A DNA stretch of 64,000 nt from Bacteroidota bacterium (GCA_018222965.1 JAAEZH010000009.1:1-64000); one strand, 5' to 3'; shown: positions 55,720-63,520, counted from the stretch's first letter. The notes: generated by a model not told the origin, from the sequence alone. Translations and numbers: made by a program.

Positions 55720-57168
55720 ATGAATACGAATTTGAGTCTAAAAGCCTTGCTCTTTCTAAGCCTCCTGGTTTGGGCCTGTACACCAAAAACAGGATCCAAA
55801 ACTACGGAGACACAGACCGATGACCAAACCGAAACAGAAGCGCCCGTCACCGAAACAGACCCAAACCTCAGCCCCTGCCCCAACTTCGACGATTCGCCAG
55901 ACCCACAAACGACACTGGAAAATTTTGTAGTCTACCGAAACCTTATGAAAACAGGCGACTGGAATGAGTCGTTCAAATACTGGAAACAAGTCTACGAAGT
56001 CGCTCCTGCAGCTGATGGCAAACGGAATACCGTTTTGGCAGACGGAATCAAATTCTATGAGATTTTCGCTGCCAATCAATCCGACTCCCTGGTACGCGAA
56101 TCTTACATCGATCGTGTATTCGAACTCTATGACCAGATAGACCAATGTTATCCTGAAGGTGGATATATAAAAGCAAGAAAGGCTTTCGACCTGTATTACA
56201 AATACAGCTATCGTTCTACTCCGGAGGATACCTACAACATGTTCAAGGCATCTATTGATCAGGACGGGCTGGAAACGCATGACTTTGCAATCAACCCATT
56301 TACTGCGCTGCTCGTCGACCTCCATCAGGCGGAGAAAGTCTCTGATGAGGAAGCCCTGAAATATGCCACCCTCATATTAAACATAGTAGATAACGGCATT
56401 GAAAACTGCGAAGGAGAAGCATGTGATCGCTGGCTCACTATCCAGCAATATGCCCCCAGCCGCCTGGAATACTTCGAAACAGTTAAAGACTTTTATGCCT
56501 GTGAATACTACGTCGAAAAATACTATCCCGACTTTCAGGAAAACCCGGAAGATTGTGATGTAATCCGAACCGTTTACAGCCGCTTTAAATGGGGAGGTTG
56601 TCCGGAAGACAGTCCGGAATTTGCAGCTGTTATTGCCGCCGCGAAAAGCAAATGTATTGAGGAAACCGCTGTGCAATCTGCTTACAAAGCCCTACAGGAA
56701 GCAAGATATAGCGAAGCGATTGACCTCTTCAACAAAGCAGCACAAGAAGAAACAGACAACACCAAAAAGGCGAAGTACACACTTCTTATCGCCAAGATTT
56801 ATTTCAGCCACCTGAAAAACTTCAGTGCTGCTCGTAAATACGCGCGCGATGCCTCCAAGATTCGTCCAAACTGGGGAGAACCCTATCTTCTGATCGGAAG
56901 GCTTTACGCTTCCAGTGGCCCCCTTTGTGGTCCCGGCCGTGGGTGGGACAGTCAGATCGTTACCTGGCCGGCCATTGACAAATGGATCAAAGCAAAATCA
57001 GTTGATCCGTCAGTAGCTTCAGAGGCCAACAAACTGATCAACACCTATACACAGTACATGCCAAGTGTAGAGGATATTTTCCAGCGCAACCTCAAAGAAG
57101 GCCAATCTTTCTACGTAGGCTGCTGGATACAGGAATCTACAACCATCCGCGCAGCACCACGTGGATAA
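55720..57168 (+). CDS. Lipoprotein TPR-like, tandem paralog B
   Basis: About 482 residues from the ATG at 55720, giving a lipoprotein signal (LLVWACTP, Cys 20) followed by a Thr/Glu/Asp-rich spacer (20-60). Shares with paralog A the block DWNESFKYWKQVYEVAPAAD, the RKYARDASKIRPNWGEPYLL block and the terminal GCWIQESTTIRAAPRG. So both arose by duplication; A is soluble or translocated, B is lipid-anchored. A second terminator follows. Function unknown. Confidence 0.7.
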   Translation: MNTNLSLKALLFLSLLVWACTPKTGSKTTETQTDDQTETEAPVTETDPNLSPCPNFDDSPDPQTTLENFVVYRNLMKTGDWNESFKYWKQVYEVAPAADGKRNTVLADGIKFYEIFAANQSDSLVRESYIDRVFELYDQIDQCYPEGGYIKARKAFDLYYKYSYRSTPEDTYNMFKASIDQDGLETHDFAINPFTALLVDLHQAEKVSDEEALKYATLILNIVDNGIENCEGEACDRWLTIQQYAPSRLEYFETVKDFYACEYYVEKYYPDFQENPEDCDVIRTVYSRFKWGGCPEDSPEFAAVIAAAKSKCIEETAVQSAYKALQEARYSEAIDLFNKAAQEETDNTKKAKYTLLIAKIYFSHLKNFSAARKYARDASKIRPNWGEPYLLIGRLYASSGPLCGPGRGWDSQIVTWPAIDKWIKAKSVDPSVASEANKLINTYTQYMPSVEDIFQRNLKEGQSFYVGCWIQESTTIRAAPRG

Positions 57169-57187
57169 CGACTCTTTTTCAAAAATC

Positions 57188-57224
57188 AAAAAGGCCGCTT
57201 CGGGATATCCAAAGCGGCCTTTTT
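57188..57224. terminator. Intrinsic terminator of paralog B
   Basis: AAAAAGGCCGCTT (57188-57200) and AAGCGGCCTTTTT (57212-57224), 11-base loop, 20 bases after the stop at 57168; followed by T residues. Confidence 0.88.
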
Positions 57225-57248
57225 TAATTCCTGCACCTCTTTATTTCC

Positions 57249-57277
57249 GACCTGTCAGGTCGGCGACCTGACAGGTC
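57249..57277. repeat. Double palindrome array, copy 4
   Basis: Two 13-mers GACCTGTCAGGTC (57249-57261) and GACCTGACAGGTC (57265-57277), 3-base spacer GGC. Shortest array of the family and the best view of its unit. Confidence 0.9.
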
Positions 57278-57422
57278 GCTTTACGAGATTCGCTGAAAAG
57301 CAGCCTAAAAAATGACTCCCAACCCAAACAAACAACCCCATGAAAATCAAGTATTTAAAAACAATAAACAACGCATAAACACAGAAAAACAAGCTAAACC
57401 AAACAGCCCTGCCTAACAATTC

Positions 57423-57467
57423 AACCTGACAGGTCGGCGACCTGACGGGTCGCCGACCTGTCAGGTT
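57423..57467. repeat. Triple palindrome array, copy 5
   Basis: 13-mers at 57423-57435, 57439-57451 and 57455-57467; identical in sequence over these 45 bases to copy 2 (45914-45958). The upstream flank differs, so the 66-bp extension is limited to copies 2 and 3. Confidence 0.9.
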
Positions 57468-57549
57468 GAAAATTTGGGGGTTACCAAAACAAAAAAAATG
57501 CGAAACCACTCATCGCAGTTTCGCACTTATAAATTTCTTCGAAATTATA

Positions 57550-57960
57550 TTACTGACACGCGCCGCATTCCCCTTGAATAACCAAATGCGTATTGTGTAC
57601 TTTAAACCCGGCAGGCAAGCCCACCTTAGGCGCTTCTATTTCTTCAATGCAAATGGTCTTTCCACAACTTTCACAGTGAAAATGAGCATGAGAGTGATGG
57701 TGTTCGTGCTCCGGACAACCCGTCTCGCAAAGCGCATATTTTGCCGTCAAAGTACCATCCATCGCCCGATGGATGATCCCCTTTTGCTCGTAAGTCTTCA
57801 ACGTACGATAAAGGGTGATTCGATCAACATCCTCCAGATTACTCTCTAATTGCTGATGCGCCAATGCAGCATCACTGCTTAAAAACAAATCCAGCACCTG
57901 AAGACGCACATGGGTCTTCCGCAATCCGTTTTGTTTCAGTATTTCTGTGGCAGTAGACAT
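57550..57960 (-). CDS. Fur-family metal-dependent repressor
   Basis: 136 residues. N-terminal winged HTH (about 1-75: GLRKTHVRLQVLDLFLSSD, ITLYRTLKTYEQKGI) and a C-terminal metal-binding domain with EHEHHHSHAHFHCESCGKTIC and Cys 96, 99, 132 and 135. The structural-zinc Cys pairs are clear. Whether it senses Fe, Zn or peroxide cannot be decided; the many His suggest zinc or peroxide. TAAATTTG (57981-57988, minus strand) is a possible promoter box. Confidence 0.9.
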   Translation of the reverse strand: MSTATEILKQNGLRKTHVRLQVLDLFLSSDAALAHQQLESNLEDVDRITLYRTLKTYEQKGIIHRAMDGTLTAKYALCETGCPEHEHHHSHAHFHCESCGKTICIEEIEAPKVGLPAGFKVHNTHLVIQGECGACQ

Positions 57961-57980
57961 GTTTTATTTCTTTGCAATGG

Positions 57981-57988
57981 CAAATTTA
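57981..57988 (-). promoter_or_regulatory. -7 box of the Fur-family gene
   Basis: TAAATTTG on the minus strand fits TAnnTTTG, 20 bases before the ATG at 57960. The -33 TTG (about 58012-58014) is spaced 23 bases away, slightly wide. Confidence 0.4.
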
Positions 57989-58053
57989 TAACTTTTGCCA
58001 ATTCCCTTCTTCAACAGACCAGTATCACAAAAAGTTTCTGACAGCCTGAAGGG

Positions 58054-58066
58054 CTTTCGCCGAAAG
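58054..58066. repeat. Iterated palindrome CTTTCGCCGAAAG
   Basis: Exact intergenic copy (inverse strand reading), 6 bases past the minus-strand stop at 58072. Confidence 0.7.
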
Positions 58067-58071
58067 GCAAG

Positions 58072-59313
58072 TTATTGCCTGATCAATCGCTTGCTAAAGG
58101 AATCTTGCCCGTTGGTAATCGAAATGATATAAATCCCCGCATCCAGATTGCTGAAGTTTAAAACTTTCGTTGCAAAGCCTTCCCCTTCCATCAATACCCG
58201 GCCACTGATATCCACCACCTGATAATTCCAGGCACCTTCAAGTTCGGTGCTGATGCTTAGATAATCGACCACCGGATTAGGCTGGATATCAAAAGAACCG
58301 GCCAGTATTTCAGATACACTACTCGATGTTCCGATTTCAACGGTATATTCAAATGTCTCCGAACAACAGTAGTTTTCGGTAGTAAGTGTAATGGTGTAAA
58401 TGCCGTCCTCCGTATAAGTGTGTGGATCCGGATAACGCTCGTCTGATTGATAGCCATCGCCAAAATCCCAATTCCAGGAAGTTGCATAGCGCGATTCGTT
58501 GGCAACACTAACGGTATTTCCGTCCTGCTCTACCCCAAAGGAGGTTGGCGGACTCAACAACATGGGCCCACACAAACTCTGAACGCCAATAAAAACGCCC
58601 GAATCAAATACCGAATCCCCGGCATCTCCCAATGCAATTTTCACATGATACATACCGTCGCCCATAGCCGTAAAAGTAGCAGGCAAGGCCGTTGTCAATC
58701 CGTCGAGTACTATATCCTGTCCATTGGCTCCTAAGTAATCTACAAAGTAGGAAGCATTCGAATCAGCATTTACCGAATTGATAGCAACCGGCTCGGATGT
58801 CCCGGGGATCATAGCAATATTTGAAGTCCCCCCACCATCTGTGATGAAAAAACCAAATACATCATTAAACGCACTCCCAACATATTCGGGATACTCCTCC
58901 GAACCAAAGATGTAATTGAAGTTTAAGTCGCTGTCTTCTCCAACCAGAATATCAAATTCCAATGAAGCCACATCAAAGGTTCCATATGGTGCTACCAGAG
59001 GGTCCAGATCGGGATCACCTCCTGTTAAAGAATATGAGGTACTGGAAAAAGCACTGGAAACATCCGCCAGGGTAGTTACATCACCAGTCGATAATACGAT
59101 GCCGGCATCAAGGCCCAAATCTGTATTGGCTCCTTCAAAATACCCAAGGCTCACGTCCCCTCCCGTAAAGCTTACATTCGTTGGAGTAACACAGGAGTTG
59201 CTGAAAAAGTCCATAACCATCTGCTCAGCCGTATAGGAGGTATCTATAAATAACTGGCCAAAGCCCGGAAGGCTGAAGAAGATAAGGATAAGGGTGTAAA
59301 GGGTCGTTTTCAT
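58072..59313 (-). CDS. T9SS type A protein with choice-of-anchor L and PKD domains
   Basis: 413 residues. Signal peptide 1-19. The choice-of-anchor L domain (about 30-245) shows the hallmark FGSEEYPEYVGSAFNDVFGF and LDAGIVLSTGDV. Then a PKD domain (about 255-330: TSWNWDFGDGYQSDERYPDP) and a type A sorting domain (DIQPNPVVDYLSISTEL ... FSKRLIRQ). Surface-attached or secreted, probably adhesive; this domain set is common in Bacteroidota exoproteins. Confidence 0.86.
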   Translation of the reverse strand: MKTTLYTLILIFFSLPGFGQLFIDTSYTAEQMVMDFFSNSCVTPTNVSFTGGDVSLGYFEGANTDLGLDAGIVLSTGDVTTLADVSSAFSSTSYSLTGGDPDLDPLVAPYGTFDVASLEFDILVGEDSDLNFNYIFGSEEYPEYVGSAFNDVFGFFITDGGGTSNIAMIPGTSEPVAINSVNADSNASYFVDYLGANGQDIVLDGLTTALPATFTAMGDGMYHVKIALGDAGDSVFDSGVFIGVQSLCGPMLLSPPTSFGVEQDGNTVSVANESRYATSWNWDFGDGYQSDERYPDPHTYTEDGIYTITLTTENYCCSETFEYTVEIGTSSSVSEILAGSFDIQPNPVVDYLSISTELEGAWNYQVVDISGRVLMEGEGFATKVLNFSNLDAGIYIISITNGQDSFSKRLIRQ

Positions 59314-59407
59314 TGTTCTTTTTTTAAGTTGAGTTATTATTGTTTATAATATCCCGCTTTCTATTAAATAAGGCTGAAAAATATATCCTTTTGACAGCCA
59401 GAAATCA

Positions 59408-61036
59408 TTATTTGGAGAAAATCGACACAAAATCAAAGCGATTTCCATCAAAAAGCCCCTTATCGCTCAACTTCAAAGAAGGGATTACCAATAAGGCCAT
59501 AAAGGAAAGGGTCATAAAGGGTGCCCCCAAAGAAGCGCCTAACTCCTCCCGAGCCATGCGATCAATCAGGCTGTAAGCCCGTCCCACTTCATACCCATCT
59601 GTTGCTGCCATTATCCCGGCAACGGGCAAAGGCAATACCTCTTCTTTCCCGGCACCAACTGCCGATATACCACCTTTGTTTTCAACGATTAAATTTACCG
59701 CCCGACAAAGGCTTTCATCATCCACTCCCACGGCAATGATGTTGTGCGAATCGTGCCCCACGCAAGATGCAATCGCCCCCTCCTTCAATCCTACTCCGTG
59801 AATGAGTGCCACAGCCGGCGGTGCATCTGCATACCGATTCACAACGGCAATTTTTAAAATATCCCTTTCCACATCCCCTTCTACTTTTCCATTCCCCGAA
59901 AGGGGCATCATCATTTTTTGCTCGGTTATAATCTCTCCATCCAGTGCATGAATGATCCGGGCAGCTCCTTCCCCGGTCTTCAACTCAAAATCAGCAGGGG
60001 CTTTAGGGGAGGTATTAAAGTTATTGACCAGTGGAATATCAACTGATTTTATGAGTGGCCTTTCGGCGAAAGCCACCAACTCTCCGTCTATCCAGGTCTC
60101 CAACACATCAAATTCTTCCAGATCTTTTACACGAATGAGGTCAGCCGGATCTCCTGGCTGTAAGCCTCCAACATCCATGTTATAATGATCCACCGGATTC
60201 AGACAGGCAGCCTGCAATACATCAAAAAGATCATAACCATCCGCAATAGCCCGCGCCGCTAGTTTATTGATATGCCCCTGAATCAAATCATCGGGATGTT
60301 TATCGTCGCTGCAAAACATCAGGCGGGGGGCGTGCTCTTTCATCAAACCGATCAAGGCCTCGTAGTTTTTGGCAGCACTGCCTTCTCGAATCAGAATTTT
60401 CATGCCATGTGCCAATTTCCCTTCTGCCTCCTCTCGCGTAAAACACTCGTGATCGGTGCTGATTCCGGCTGCAATGTAACGCGCTGCTTCCTCTCCTTTC
60501 AAGCCGGGCGCATGACCATCTACTGGTTTTCCCGCCTTTTGGGCAGCTTCAATTTTAGCCATCACTTCCGGGTCATTCATCAGCACTCCCGGAAAGTTCA
60601 TCATCTCCGATAAATAAGTGATTTCCGGACGATCCAACAGAGCGGCCACTTCTTCTACTTCCAATCGGGCTCCGGCTGTCTCAAAGTTTGTTGCAGGTAC
60701 GCAGGAAGGTGCCCCAAAGTAAAACTTGAAAGGCACCTTTTTCCCATTTTCAATCATGTACTCAACCCCCTCCATGCCAAGTACATTGGCGATTTCATGC
60801 GGATCTGAAACCGTGCCAACGGTGCCATGAACAACCGCCAAACGGGCAAATTCGCTGGGCACCAGCATGCTGCTTTCCACATGCACATGCGCATCGACAA
60901 AGCCGGGCATTAAAAAATCGCTCCCCTCTCCTTCAAGGGGAACGATTTCAAGAATTTTTCCAGCCGCAATCCGAACGCAGCCATAATAAATGCGCCGATT
61001 GCGGATATCAACGATGTTTCCTTTAATTTCTTTCAA
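59408..61036 (-). CDS. ade: Adenine deaminase
   Basis: 542 residues. Amidohydrolase that converts adenine to hypoxanthine. Metal ligands are seen in PGFVDAHVHVESSMLVP (HxH), the lysine/Glu block and TDHECFTREEAEG, and the C-terminal half carries GHDSHNIIAVGVDDE typical of the adenine-deaminase second domain. The stop lies beyond two palindromic 9-mer motifs. It overlaps none, but lies 5 bases from the serine-hydrolase gene, so co-transcription is likely. Confidence 0.94.
   Translation of the reverse strand: MKEIKGNIVDIRNRRIYYGCVRIAAGKILEIVPLEGEGSDFLMPGFVDAHVHVESSMLVPSEFARLAVVHGTVGTVSDPHEIANVLGMEGVEYMIENGKKVPFKFYFGAPSCVPATNFETAGARLEVEEVAALLDRPEITYLSEMMNFPGVLMNDPEVMAKIEAAQKAGKPVDGHAPGLKGEEAARYIAAGISTDHECFTREEAEGKLAHGMKILIREGSAAKNYEALIGLMKEHAPRLMFCSDDKHPDDLIQGHINKLAARAIADGYDLFDVLQAACLNPVDHYNMDVGGLQPGDPADLIRVKDLEEFDVLETWIDGELVAFAERPLIKSVDIPLVNNFNTSPKAPADFELKTGEGAARIIHALDGEIITEQKMMMPLSGNGKVEGDVERDILKIAVVNRYADAPPAVALIHGVGLKEGAIASCVGHDSHNIIAVGVDDESLCRAVNLIVENKGGISAVGAGKEEVLPLPVAGIMAATDGYEVGRAYSLIDRMAREELGASLGAPFMTLSFMALLVIPSLKLSDKGLFDGNRFDFVSIFSK
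60060..60072. repeat. Iterated palindrome inside ade
   Basis: Exact CTTTCGGCGAAAG within coding sequence; on the minus strand the frame reads Ala-Phe-Ala-Glu, the same peptide as at 42092 and 44357. Confidence 0.7.
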
Positions 61037-61041
61037 CTATA

Positions 61042-62454
61042 TCAGTTTGCTTCCAGCTCAATGCCGTCGATCTGATCCTCCAAAAACCGGAGCAGGAAAG
61101 TAAGACGCGGCCCCTCAGCACCTGCTGAGGTTATAAGCTGAATATGTGTGTCGTCTTCCTGCACACCAATCAATTCCAACTTGGGATGATCGGCGTGGAT
61201 CATCTCAAAGATACCAACTAATCGTTCTTTGGTGTTGCGTTCTACTATGCCTTCCGTAAAATGAGTGTCTATAAAGCTTCCGGCTTTCGCCGAATGGGGG
61301 TCCTGCACATTTTCCAAAAATGCCTGCGCGGTTTTCTGACGCGCATCAGCCGGAAAATCCTTTAGATTAACTTCCTGGAGTTCTAAAACCCGGGGCGCTT
61401 CCCCGCTCATTACAATGCTCAACACATTCTCACTAATCTCAAACAGAGGAACCCGCGCATCATTGGAGGCAACAAATATGGCACAATCCTCAGAAGGCAA
61501 CCAGTGGAAATCTGCTCGAAAAATTCCATTCCCGCCATTGTGGGCAATGTGCTGACCGTCGTTCATTACCACCCAGCCATATCCGTAGTAGGAAAATCCA
61601 CCGCCCTCATCAACATGCGGCATAAACTGTGCTTTGGTTGCTTCGCCGCCTAGCAACAATCCGTTGCTGAGTGCCTTGTACAGCCGAAACATATCAGAGG
61701 CCGAACTCAATATGCCGCCATTGCCTCGCAAATGCCAGTAAGGCTGCTCACCGTCCCAATTTTTTTCATGGGGTTTTCCCCAATCACTGCCGTCTTCATT
61801 GACGCCGGGCGCTACCGCCATATAATCGATGCCTCTGGGATGGTATCCGGTCATTAGCATTTTGGCCGGAAAGATGACATCTTCGCGCAGGTACTGATCG
61901 TAGGATTTCCCGCTGAGATCTTCTATGATCATGGCCAACAGGCTGTAACCCACATTGGAGTAAGCATAAGAAGTACCAGGTTCAAATTCAAACTCAACTT
62001 TTGCCACCCGTTGCAAATACTCATCCCGGTCAATGGCTTCAAAGTCGGGACCAAGTGCTCCCGGCAAACCAGCCGAATGCGTAAGAAGCTGATGAATGGT
62101 GATTTTGCCTTTCTCCTCCGGCAAGCCTTCAAAATATTGAGAAAGGGGATCCTGTACCGACAACTTACCAGCTTCAGATAACTTCAGAATGGCTGTTGCG
62201 GTAAAAGGTTTGGCGATACTTCCAATATCAAATAAGGTGTTGACGTCAATGGCCAGTTCGCTTTCGGCGTCTACCATTCCATACCCTTCCATCACCAGGG
62301 GTTTACCTCCCTGAGCGACCATCACAACACCACTAAAGCCCTCTTCTCCGGCCAGGTAATCTTTTACAATTTGCCCCAGGTCAGAGTCAGGAGATTGTGC
62401 GATTGCCATAAAGGGCAGAAAAAATAATGCTAAGAATAAGTACTTCAAATCCAT
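61042..62454 (-). CDS. Beta-lactamase-family serine hydrolase (class C/DD-peptidase type)
   Basis: 470 residues with signal peptide 1-19 (LPFMAIAQ). SxxK motif GSIAKPFTATAIL, YxN motif YAYSNVGYSLL and HNGGNGIF as third motif, followed by a C-terminal lipocalin-like domain of about 100 residues. Such proteins are esterases, DD-carboxypeptidases or D-aminopeptidases rather than true beta-lactamases. Periplasmic or secreted. Confidence 0.85.
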   Translation of the reverse strand: MDLKYLFLALFFLPFMAIAQSPDSDLGQIVKDYLAGEEGFSGVVMVAQGGKPLVMEGYGMVDAESELAIDVNTLFDIGSIAKPFTATAILKLSEAGKLSVQDPLSQYFEGLPEEKGKITIHQLLTHSAGLPGALGPDFEAIDRDEYLQRVAKVEFEFEPGTSYAYSNVGYSLLAMIIEDLSGKSYDQYLREDVIFPAKMLMTGYHPRGIDYMAVAPGVNEDGSDWGKPHEKNWDGEQPYWHLRGNGGILSSASDMFRLYKALSNGLLLGGEATKAQFMPHVDEGGGFSYYGYGWVVMNDGQHIAHNGGNGIFRADFHWLPSEDCAIFVASNDARVPLFEISENVLSIVMSGEAPRVLELQEVNLKDFPADARQKTAQAFLENVQDPHSAKAGSFIDTHFTEGIVERNTKERLVGIFEMIHADHPKLELIGVQEDDTHIQLITSAGAEGPRLTFLLRFLEDQIDGIELEAN

Positions 62455-62540
62455 TGGTTCTTTTGTTTTTCTTTAAAATACGAAAACATTCGTACTTATA
62501 GAGTGTCACACAATTCAAAGGTTGCATGTAGAACGAACAA

Positions 62541-62575
62541 AGGCCTTAGTATGCACTGCATGCAAACTAAGGCCT
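62541..62575 (-). terminator. Terminator of rpsU
   Basis: AGGCCTTAGT (62541-62550) and ACTAAGGCCT (62566-62575), 15-base loop; on the minus strand followed by TTGTT. It sits 33 bases past the rpsU stop. Confidence 0.75.
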
Positions 62576-62607
62576 GACACCAAAATGGCTTGTCAAATGA
62601 GGATTGA

Positions 62608-62799
62608 CTAGCCCTGGGTGTTGTATTTTTTATTCAGGTAAACAGCCTTCAAAACTTCATGACGGCGCTTCACAGAAGGCTTCACGAAATTTTTGCGACG
62701 GTTCAACTCCTGACGAAGCTGTGTCTTCTGGTGTTTGCGTTTGTAACGCTTGAGAGCGCGATCAATGCTCTCGTCATCTTTTACATTGATAATTAACAT
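62608..62799 (-). CDS. rpsU: 30S ribosomal protein bS21
   Basis: 63 residues: MLIINVKDDESIDRALKRYK followed by a basic RRKNFVKPSVKRRHE block and AVYLNKKYN, typical of bS21 in Bacteroidota. The 5' leader has only a weak AAGAG and a small CCGGA/TCCGG hairpin (62826-62838). bS21 helps mask the anti-Shine-Dalgarno in related species, which would fit the scarcity of strong SD sites in this window. Confidence 0.95.
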   Translation of the reverse strand: MLIINVKDDESIDRALKRYKRKHQKTQLRQELNRRKNFVKPSVKRRHEVLKAVYLNKKYNTQG

Positions 62800-62879
62800 G
62801 TACTCTTATTTTGTTGATCAAAGCCCCGGAATATCCGGTATAAAAACACTCTGATCCTCGTTTTTCAATTATCGGAACG

Positions 62880-62887
62880 CAAAAATA
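62880..62887 (-). promoter_or_regulatory. -7 box of rpsU
   Basis: TATTTTTG on the minus strand fits TAnnTTTG, 80 bases before the ATG at 62799; the leader would hold the hairpin at 62826-62838. No clear -33 box. Confidence 0.35.
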
Positions 62888-62921
62888 ATACAAAAAACCG
62901 ATTCTGCCAGAAAAAATTTAA

Positions 62922-62969
62922 AAAAGCCCAACTCCTGCCTGGAGTCGGGCTTTCGGGTGGTCCCACTAG
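62922..62969 (-). repeat. Inner 48-bp direct repeat (tRNA 3' end + terminator)
   Basis: Identical to 63349-63396 over all 48 bases. It contains a copy of the tRNA-Met terminator hairpin (AAAGCCC-ACTCC / GGAGT-GGGCTTT at 62923-62953) and the first part of the tRNA 3' end. Confidence 0.95.
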
Positions 62970-62997
62970 TCCCGATAGCTATCGGGACGAACCTAGG
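62958..62997 (-). pseudogene. tRNA-Met 3' remnant with inserted 18-bp palindrome
   Basis: Matches the acceptor and T-arm part of tRNA-Met (63385-63410). Where the real tRNA has GGCT, this copy has TCCCGATAGCTATCGGGA (62970-62987), a perfect 18-bp palindrome; CGAACCTAGG then continues identically before the homology ends. It cannot form a full tRNA. Confidence 0.85.
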
Positions 62998-63025
62998 AAA
63001 TAGCCGTTGAGAATATAATTGTCTA

Positions 63026-63322
63026 TCAGGAATATCGCTCCAAGAGCTTTTCTCGCATCTCCGGGTACTTATTCAAATTCTCTATGTACTTCCGGCTTTT
63101 CATTTGCTTGATATGCTGTTCCACATCCATCGCCTGCTGCCTGCTCCCACAAGGCATTTCGACATATAACTTCCAGGGCTTCCCTCGCCTGGTATATTTC
63201 TTTTCGTAATAATCCGTGTTATGACGGTGCAGCCGGGTTTCAGCAGTCTCAGAAGTATGCCCAACGTAATACCTATCTATACTTTCACTGTAAAGGATAT
63301 ATACGCAATATGAAGCTGACAT
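63026..63322 (-). CDS. GIY-YIG endonuclease-like protein
   Basis: About 98 residues from the ATG at 63320-63322; a TTG at 63358 could extend it by 12 residues but would start inside the direct repeat. Family motifs: VYI (7-9) for GIY, YVG (19-21) for YIG, catalytic Arg 30 (RLHRHN) and Glu 68 (MDVEQHIK). These are UPF0213/UvrC-N-type single-domain nucleases, with no visible DNA-targeting domain. It is enclosed by two identical 48-bp repeats of the tRNA-Met 3' end, suggesting a mobile or homing-like element. Confidence 0.85.
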   Translation of the reverse strand: MSASYCVYILYSESIDRYYVGHTSETAETRLHRHNTDYYEKKYTRRGKPWKLYVEMPCGSRQQAMDVEQHIKQMKSRKYIENLNKYPEMREKLLERYS

Positions 63323-63348
63323 CTGTAGCACTTTGTCTACTATAAAAT

Positions 63349-63396
63349 AAAAGCCCAACTCCTGCCTGGAGTCGGGCTTTCGGGTGGTCCCACTAG
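63349..63396 (-). repeat. Outer 48-bp direct repeat at tRNA-Met 3' end
   Basis: Same 48 bases as 62922-62969, overlapping the real tRNA 3' end by 12 bases and covering its terminator (63350-63380, one mismatch in a 13-bp stem). Distance between copies is 427 bases. Confidence 0.95.
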
Positions 63397-63458
63397 GGCT
63401 CGAACCTAGGACCCACTGATTATGAGTCAGTTGCTCTAACCAACTGAGCTATGGGACC
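63385..63458 (-). tRNA. tRNA-Met (CAT anticodon)
   Basis: 74 bases on the minus strand, no encoded CCA. Acceptor 7 bp GGTCCCA/TGGGACC, D-arm GCTC/GAGC, anticodon arm ACTGA-CTCATAA-TCAGT, variable loop GGGTC, T-arm CTAGG-TTCGAGC-CCTAG, discriminator A. Anticodon CAT; probably elongator Met, though an Ile-type CAT tRNA (lysidine-modified) cannot be excluded. A TAACTTTG promoter is upstream. Confidence 0.93.
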
Positions 63459-63520
63459 TAAAACTGTAATTGGAACTATTTAACTAAAAATTCATTCCAA
63501 TGGTTCCGTTGAACCGGACG

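Larger units (their letters stand above)
57225..57549. other. Intergenic region with two palindrome arrays
   Basis: 325 bases with no gene. It holds arrays 4 (57249-57277, two units) and 5 (57423-57467, three units) of the 13-mer family, an unusually high density, and an A-rich stretch between them. The minus-strand Fur-family gene ends at 57550. Confidence 0.6.

Noticed and set aside
37667-57467. Palindrome arrays as a CRISPR
   Set aside because: Only two or three 13-bp units at 16-bp spacing with constant 3-base spacers, no unique spacers, no cas genes.
62457-62540. Small gene between rpsU and the serine hydrolase
   Set aside because: No frame of useful length with a start; the space is taken by the rpsU terminator and promoter-like AT-rich sequence.
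63349-63358. GIY-YIG start at TTG 63358
   Set aside because: It begins inside the tRNA/terminator repeat and adds residues without similarity to the family; the ATG at 63322 leads directly to the VYI motif.
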